Of a DNA stretch of 16,508 bases, positions 12,728 through 16,508 are shown piece after piece. The DNA is from Deinococcus rhizophilus (lineage in GTDB: Bacteria > Deinococcota > Deinococci > Deinococcales > Deinococcaceae), in the NCBI RefSeq assembly GCF_030271215.1, contig NZ_JASNGB010000020.1, positions 8,761 through 25,268 on the forward strand. The letters run 5' to 3'. The notes below the pieces were generated by a model. The model was not told where the DNA came from. It made no database searches and worked only from the letters and a program-made list of their open reading frames with translations. The number at the start of each line of letters is the position of its first letter. Position 1 is the stretch's first letter. The position numbers and the translations under genes are program-made.

Positions 12728-13141
12728 TAGCATTCCCGTCACCTTGTCCGGGAAGTGCCAGGTATAGCGGAGAAACTCCCGATCCGGCCAGCGGGGACGG
12801 GTTCCAGCAAAGTGGGGATGCCGTCCCGACAGCTCGCGCCGCAGCACCCGCCACAGGCAGAGTTCACGCGGCGGCATCAGAAAAAGCACGGTGTCCGCCT
12901 GCGCGGCTCTCATGGTGATGGTGCTGTTGTAGTTGCCGTCCATGATCCAGCTTTCTCCAGCCAGCGCGTCCTGCAGCCGCTGCTGCCAGACGCTTCGGGG
13001 GACTTCCTGTTGTCCCAGTTGCTCCTTTTCCCAGTACAGGTCGTCCAGATGCACGAGGGGCAACCCCGTCCGCGCCGCCAGCTCCTGGGCGAAGGTGCTC
13101 TTGCCCGCGCCGGGGCTGCCGACGATCAGGACGCGCTTCAC
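12713..13141 (-). CDS. FlaR-like P-loop kinase (DNA topology modulation protein family), 3' truncated by MITE
   Basis: The product is an adenylate-kinase-like P-loop protein. It has GSPGAGKST at 8-16, LPLVHLDDLYWEKE near 27-40, ESWIMDGNYNSTI and a basic RRELSGRHPHF lid region; these fit the family labelled topology modulation protein/FlaR, whose substrate is not well defined. The present reading frame has 142 residues and ends GMLEHLP, with the last residues and the TAA supplied by the MITE. Restoring the target site gives about 167 residues, the usual family length, so the last 28 residues have been lost. The GTG start overlaps the methyltransferase stop as GTGA (13138-13141), with GAGGA 8 nt upstream. 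Loss of the last strand and helix may harm folding; whether the protein still works is unknown. Confidence 0.82.
   Translation of the reverse strand: MKRVLIVGSPGAGKSTFAQELAARTGLPLVHLDDLYWEKEQLGQQEVPRSVWQQRLQDALAGESWIMDGNYNSTITMRAAQADTVLFLMPPRELCLWRVLRRELSGRHPHFAGTRPRWPDREFLRYTWHFPDKVTGMLEHLP
12719..12729 (-). repeat. Right terminal inverted repeat with TA flank
   Basis: CAAATGCTCTA on the plus strand is the exact reverse complement of the left end. The following G completes CTAG at 12727-12730. Confidence 0.8.
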
Positions 13142-13890
13142 TCCGGTTTCCTCGCCACCACCACGAGTTCGCCGCGCTCCTCGCCCACGCGCTCGCCATG
13201 CCAGCCGCCGTAAATGGTTTCCACCGCGAACCCGGCGGCCATCAGGCTCTGGCGCAATTCGGCCTCCGTGCGAAAGCGCAGGGTGCTGCGGTCGGTGATC
13301 CGTTCACCGGAGGCCAGAAACTGCATGTGGCCGGTAAAGGTCACGCGGCCATCCGTCACCCCGTCCACCGTCATCCACGCTTCCAGTTCCTGACCGTCCG
13401 GCAGGGTCACTCTCTCGCGTTCGTCACCCGAATCCCAGACTTCCCAGCCCCGCGCCGCCGGGTCGCGTGAATCGAAGGCCAGCCGTCCGCCGGGCACCAG
13501 GGCGCGGTGGAGGTGCCCCAGGACTTCGGCCCACGCCGCGTCCTCCTCAAAAATCTGTGCGACGTGCGAAGTCATCAGCGCGAGGTCGAACGCCTCGCCT
13601 GGTGCCGCTTTTGCCGTGCCGTGAATCCAGTTCACCGCCTCTGCTCCTGGCTTGGATTGCGCCACGTCCAGCGAGGCGCGGGCGGGGTCGACGCCCGTGA
13701 CGCGGTGCCCGGCCCGTGCCAGCGCGGTGGTCAGGCGGCCCGTGCCGCAACCTAGATCCAGAATGCGGCGGCCGGGTTGCCCGTTTGCCAGCGCCAGAAA
13801 GAAGTCGTCGTCGGCTCCCCAGCGGTTCTGGAGGTCATAGAGGGGGACCAATCGGGGGTCGTTGTATTCGGGTGAGTCAGTCACGGACAT
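13138..13890 (-). CDS. Class I SAM-dependent methyltransferase
   Basis: The 250-residue product has a Rossmann-type SAM-binding fold. Motif I is RILDLGCGTGRLT at about 42-54, followed by the acidic end of strand 2 (VTGVDPA), FDLALMTSHVAQ for motif IV and LVPGGRLAFDSRDP for the post-motif region. The C-terminal half has paired beta strands (GRVTFTGHMQFLASGERIT) and FRTEAELRQSLMAAGF, a layout common in small-molecule methyltransferases. The substrate cannot be told. The ATG at 13890 overlaps the GNAT gene by 14 bp. A GTG at 13884 has a better-spaced GGAG (6 nt) and may be the true start, two residues later. Downstream it overlaps the FlaR-like gene by 4 bp, as part of a four-gene coupled cluster. 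Confidence 0.92.
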   Translation of the reverse strand: MSVTDSPEYNDPRLVPLYDLQNRWGADDDFFLALANGQPGRRILDLGCGTGRLTTALARAGHRVTGVDPARASLDVAQSKPGAEAVNWIHGTAKAAPGEAFDLALMTSHVAQIFEEDAAWAEVLGHLHRALVPGGRLAFDSRDPAARGWEVWDSGDERERVTLPDGQELEAWMTVDGVTDGRVTFTGHMQFLASGERITDRSTLRFRTEAELRQSLMAAGFAVETIYGGWHGERVGEERGELVVVARKPE

Positions 13891-14791
13891 CTCCAGTCAA
13901 GGTGAGCCACACCCGGCCCGGCTCCCAGGGAAGTTCGCGGCGCAGATGCATGGCGTTCGGGTCGGCGCTGTCCAGTTCGGGGAGCACCCGTGTGACGCCG
14001 CTCGCCGCCGCGCTCCGCAGGGCCAGCCCGGTCAGCGCCAGGGTGAGGATGCGCCCATAGGCGGCGAACTGGCCGGGCACGCCGAACCAGCCCAGTTCTG
14101 CCGCTGCCGGGTCGCCCATATCGCGCACGCTGCTGACCCCGGCCAGCTCGTCCCCGCGCCGGGCCACCCATAACCACTCCGGCCGCAGATCGTCGCCCAG
14201 AAAGTCCGCCCCGGCCTCTTGCTCGCTTTCGGCGGCGGGCGGGTCGTGTTCGTGGGTGTGGGCGTACACGTCCAGATGCAGGCGCGTGAGCCGTCGCCGC
14301 AGGTCCGGCCCCTCCAGCGCGGGCATGGGCAACAGCGCGAAGCCCAGCGCCTCCGCTTCCCGCACCCAGGCCGACACCTGCGCGGCGCTGACCCGGGCGG
14401 GGTCCAGGGTCGGCAGGTGGGTTTCCAGCCTGACCGTGAGGCCCCGCGCCCCTAGAAAGCGCACCGCTTCGGGCAGGTGGGCGTAGGTCGCCGTTTTGAG
14501 GGTCCCGGTGGCTCCCCGCGTGACCTCCTGCCACAGTGCCGCGCCCACACCCTGACGGCGGTGCCTGGGGTGGACGTGGACGCCCACATACCGGAAGGTG
14601 GGGTGCCGCGTCCCGCTTCTCAGGCTGGCGTAGCCCACCACCTCGTCCCCGACGGTTGCGACCCACCCCGGAGCGCGGCCCCCGCCGTGGTAGGCCACCG
14701 CGCCCTCATCCCCGTCCCAGACGTTCAGAAGCAGCGTGCCCACAGCTTCCCGGTCTCCAGGCCGGGTGGGGTGCAGGGTGAAGGGGGTCAT
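13877..14791 (-). CDS. GNAT family N-acetyltransferase (two-lobed)
   Basis: The 304-residue product has a clear N-terminal GNAT domain: strands VATVGDEVVGYASL near 44-57, YVGVHVHPRHRRQGVGAALW at 68-87 with the acetyl-CoA pyrophosphate loop RRQGVGAA at 78-85, and AVRFLGARGL at the end. The C-terminal half (about 165-304) resembles a second, degenerate GNAT lobe (LWVARRGDELAGVSSV, then GVTRVLPELDSADPNAMHLRREL), lacking a clear second acetyl-CoA loop. Double-GNAT proteins often acylate small amines or antibiotics, but no substrate is evident here. The ATG at 14791 overlaps the Nudix stop as ATGA (14788-14791). The frame is open to 14863, but homology begins at 14791, and a GGGGG run lies a few bases upstream of it. 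Confidence 0.92.
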   Translation of the reverse strand: MTPFTLHPTRPGDREAVGTLLLNVWDGDEGAVAYHGGGRAPGWVATVGDEVVGYASLRSGTRHPTFRYVGVHVHPRHRRQGVGAALWQEVTRGATGTLKTATYAHLPEAVRFLGARGLTVRLETHLPTLDPARVSAAQVSAWVREAEALGFALLPMPALEGPDLRRRLTRLHLDVYAHTHEHDPPAAESEQEAGADFLGDDLRPEWLWVARRGDELAGVSSVRDMGDPAAAELGWFGVPGQFAAYGRILTLALTGLALRSAAASGVTRVLPELDSADPNAMHLRRELPWEPGRVWLTLTGDVRD

Positions 14792-15294
14792 CTTTGCCCC
14801 CGGTCGTCCGTCACGAAGTGACCCACCTGTCCGTCCGGCATTCGCAGCAGCTCCGGCAGGCAACGGGGGTAGACCGTGTGGGCGTCCAGTTCAGACAGCG
14901 GCAGCCACTCCAGCACGCACCCTGGATTGTCGAGTGCGGCGAAGGGCAAGCTTGGGAGTGTCTCGCCGGAAATGCGGTAGTAGAAGCCCGTTTCATGCCA
15001 CTCGCGGCCCCCTAGCTGGAAGAAGTTCTCGATGACCCCGGCCAGGGTGAACTCCGCTTTGCCGTCGCCCGTTTCCTCCAACCACCCGCGCTGCGCCCCC
15101 TGCCCGCTGGGTTCCCCGGTCAGTAACGCGCCGCCTGGCACATACAGGAAGTCGGGATTGTCGCGGCACACCAGCAGGTGCTCGCCCTGAACACACAGGA
15201 TGCCCACGCGCAGATTCACGATGGTGCCGTCAGGAGCCGGGAAGCGGAAGTCAGTCACCGCGCCAGTGTGGGGCGGGGCCAGGCGCGGGGGCAT
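14788..15294 (-). CDS. Nudix hydrolase-fold protein with altered Nudix box
   Basis: The 168-residue product has a Nudix fold with VNLRVGILCVQGEHLLVC leading into the Nudix box GALLTGEPSGQGAQRGWLEETG (residues 55-76 from the ATG at 15294). The pattern GX5EX7REUXEEXG is met except that the Glu after Arg is Gly (Arg69-Gly70), the position of a metal-binding glutamate in MutT; Glu73 and Glu74 remain. The later FFQLGGREWHETGFYYRI and FAALDNPGCVLEWLPLSEL are typical of the family. Possible starts are ATG 15294, GTG 15324 (overlaps the -10) and GTG 15258. Enzyme activity is uncertain because of the substitution. It is the first gene of the overlapping cluster with GNAT, methyltransferase and FlaR-like genes. 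Nudix genes are numerous in Deinococcus. Confidence 0.88.
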   Translation of the reverse strand: MPPRLAPPHTGAVTDFRFPAPDGTIVNLRVGILCVQGEHLLVCRDNPDFLYVPGGALLTGEPSGQGAQRGWLEETGDGKAEFTLAGVIENFFQLGGREWHETGFYYRISGETLPSLPFAALDNPGCVLEWLPLSELDAHTVYPRCLPELLRMPDGQVGHFVTDDRGQR

Positions 15295-15310
15295 CGGCCA
15301 GATGGCGGGG

Positions 15311-15316
15311 GTTATA
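15311..15316 (-). promoter_or_regulatory. Putative -10 element for the Nudix-GNAT-methyltransferase-FlaR cluster
   Basis: TATAAC on the minus strand lies 16 nt before the ATG at 15294, which implies a leader of about 10 nt. It sits 18 bp from the oppositely oriented TACACT, so the two transcription units share a compact divergent promoter region. Confidence 0.45.
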
Positions 15317-15333
15317 GAGCCCACAGGTCTTCC

Positions 15334-15339
15334 TACACT
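15334..15339 (+). promoter_or_regulatory. Putative -10 element of a leaderless nucleotidyltransferase gene promoter
   Basis: TACACT ends 6 nt before the ATG at 15346, with CTGACC between and no Shine-Dalgarno. Confidence 0.5.
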
Positions 15340-15345
15340 CTGACC

Positions 15346-16089
15346 ATGCTCGACCCCGCACTACGTCAGTCTCTGCTTCAGGGTCTTCAGGTGGCGTTAG
15401 AAGCCCAACCCTCCGTGCAGGCCGCCTGGCTGGAGGGAGCGGACGCCCTGGGAAAGGCCGATGAATTCTCCGATCTGGACCTCTGGCTGGACGTAACGGC
15501 TGGGAATGAAGAGACGGCCCTGGCAGCGGTGCGGAACGCGGTCAGGGTTTTCGGTCCTCTGGACGTTGAGCAGGAGAGGGCGCACCCTGATCCATTCATC
15601 CGGCAAGTGTTCTACCGCTCGGCCGGGCTGCCACGCTTCCTCTTTGTGGATGTCTGCGTGCAGACGCATGGACGGGAGGTGGTGTTTGGCCCCGCCGACG
15701 CCTTCCTCCCCCTGTTCGACCGGGTGGGAGTACTGCGTCAGGGGGCCTCAGCACCAATAGATTTGCGAGTGGAAATTGCGGATGTGCTCGCCGGGCGCTG
15801 GCGGCACGTCCTCGTGGAAAAGGAGCTTCAGCGGGGGCATGTGCTCGAAGCGCGGGGCTATTTCCACGACGAGGTGCTTGCCCCTCTGGTGCGTCTGCTC
15901 CGGTTGAAACACTGCCCCGAGAAACGCGACTATGGACTCAAGCACATCTCTGTGGACTTGCCAGCGGATGATCTTCAGCGGCTTGAACGCCTCTACAGCC
16001 TGACCACCACTGAGGAACTGCGCGGGGGAGTGCAGAGGGTCAATGACTGGCTCGATGAACTTGGAAACGACAGCTATTCCCTTCCCTGA
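15346..16089 (+). CDS. Nucleotidyltransferase-fold protein (aminoglycoside adenylyltransferase-like)
   Basis: The 247-residue product looks like a member of the polymerase-beta type nucleotidyltransferase superfamily. Strand-loop [23 protein letters not shown] places Gly31-Ala32 at the usual Gly-Ser and Asp43/Asp45 as the DxD metal ligands; FLFVDVCV supplies a third Asp (102). The C-terminal half is helical ([38 protein letters not shown]), as in aminoglycoside adenylyltransferases and related NTases. Ser to Ala in the G[GS] motif is unusual, so activity is not certain and the acceptor is unknown. The DNA appears somewhat less GC-rich than its neighbours, which could mean acquisition. Its 3' end overlaps the convergent LysR gene by 16 bp. 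Confidence 0.78.
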   Translation: MLDPALRQSLLQGLQVALEAQPSVQAAWLEGADALGKADEFSDLDLWLDVTAGNEETALAAVRNAVRVFGPLDVEQERAHPDPFIRQVFYRSAGLPRFLFVDVCVQTHGREVVFGPADAFLPLFDRVGVLRQGASAPIDLRVEIADVLAGRWRHVLVEKELQRGHVLEARGYFHDEVLAPLVRLLRLKHCPEKRDYGLKHISVDLPADDLQRLERLYSLTTTEELRGGVQRVNDWLDELGNDSYSLP

Positions 16090-16508
16090 TTCTGGAGCAC
16101 TTCCCCCGCCACCTCCAGAAAACTCCCCACCACCGGACCCATCTCCCCGCCGCCGCGCCACACGGCCACGATCTCGATGACGGGTGCGCCGCGCACCGGG
16201 CAGTAGACCACGCCGGGCAGCGAGAGGCGCTCGAAGAAGCGGATGGGCAGGAACACCCCCACCCCCGCCGCCACCAGCGAGAGCAGGGTGGGAATCTCGA
16301 TGGCCTCCTGCACCACCTGCGGCGTGTAGCCCGCGCCCGAGGTCCAGCGCATGACCTGATCGAAGTAGGTGGCCCGCAGGTGGCGGGGAAAGAAGACGAA
16401 GGGTTCCCCCGCGAGGTCCCCGATCTCCAATTCGGCCCGCGCCGCCAGCGGGTGCCCGGCGGGCAGCGCGGCCACCAGCGGCTGCCGCCACAGCGGGCGC
16501 GAGGTGAG
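16074..16508 (-). CDS. LysR-family transcriptional regulator, C-terminal part (5' end outside window)
   Basis: The visible 144 residues match the substrate-binding half of a LysR-type regulator: [13 protein letters not shown], a short insertion, [18 protein letters not shown], then [31 protein letters not shown] and the C-terminal strand [21 protein letters not shown]. The AAGVGVFLP segment is the usual hinge-side motif. The N-terminal helix-turn-helix lies beyond the right edge, so the effector and target genes cannot be judged. The frame is open to base 16508. The stop codon (TAG at 16074-16076) falls inside the 3' end of the convergent nucleotidyltransferase gene, so the two transcripts are complementary over at least 16 bp. 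Confidence 0.88.
   Translation of the reverse strand, partial: LTSRPLWRQPLVAALPAGHPLAARAELEIGDLAGEPFVFFPRHLRATYFDQVMRWTSGAGYTPQVVQEAIEIPTLLSLVAAGVGVFLPIRFFERLSLPGVVYCPVRGAPVIEIVAVWRGGGEMGPVVGSFLEVAGEVLQNQGRE

Overview
The window is a stretch of high-GC bacterial chromosome that looks like Deinococcus. Three things point there: codon third positions are mostly G or C; many genes have a TANNNT -10 hexamer 6-7 nt before the start codon and no Shine-Dalgarno (a leaderless layout common in Deinococcus); and uvrB is preceded by a 17-bp palindrome resembling the radiation/desiccation response motif (RDRM). The species cannot be named from the sequence alone. No rRNA, tRNA, CRISPR array or prophage was seen.

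Layout. 1-1454 (minus): hisF and hisIE, overlapping by 4 bp; hisIE runs off the left edge. 1632-2932 (plus): an orphan single-domain response regulator and a DUF72/YecE protein. 3018 to about 4948 (minus): a DUF817 membrane protein overlapping ttcA (tRNA 2-thiocytidine synthase) by 4 bp. About 4737-5115: GC-rich repetitive intergenic DNA. 5116-7587 (plus): a class A penicillin-binding protein with a long Pro/acidic C-terminal tail. 7595-8355 (minus): a double-stranded-RNA-binding protein overlapping a YraN-like nuclease-fold gene that seems to use a CTG start. 8477-10329 (plus): an NCS2 uracil/xanthine permease and a small exported protein of unknown function. 10366-12381 (minus): uvrB with its promoter region. 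12500-15294 (minus): four overlapping genes (Nudix, GNAT, methyltransferase, FlaR-like P-loop kinase); the last is interrupted by a 136-bp MITE-like element at 12592-12727. 15346-16089 (plus): a nucleotidyltransferase-fold protein. 16074-16508 (minus): the C-terminal part of a LysR-type regulator that continues past the right edge.

How the genes relate. Most of the window is housekeeping: histidine synthesis, tRNA thiolation, peptidoglycan synthesis, pyrimidine/purine uptake and nucleotide excision repair. Genes on the same strand are tightly packed, with GTGA, ATGA and one CTGA start/stop overlaps that imply translational coupling. The items most worth following are: the MITE insertion in the FlaR-like gene, where in-silico excision restores an intact C-terminus; the putative RDRM operator at uvrB; the CTG-started yraN coupled to a dsRBD gene; and the recurring leaderless promoter layout.
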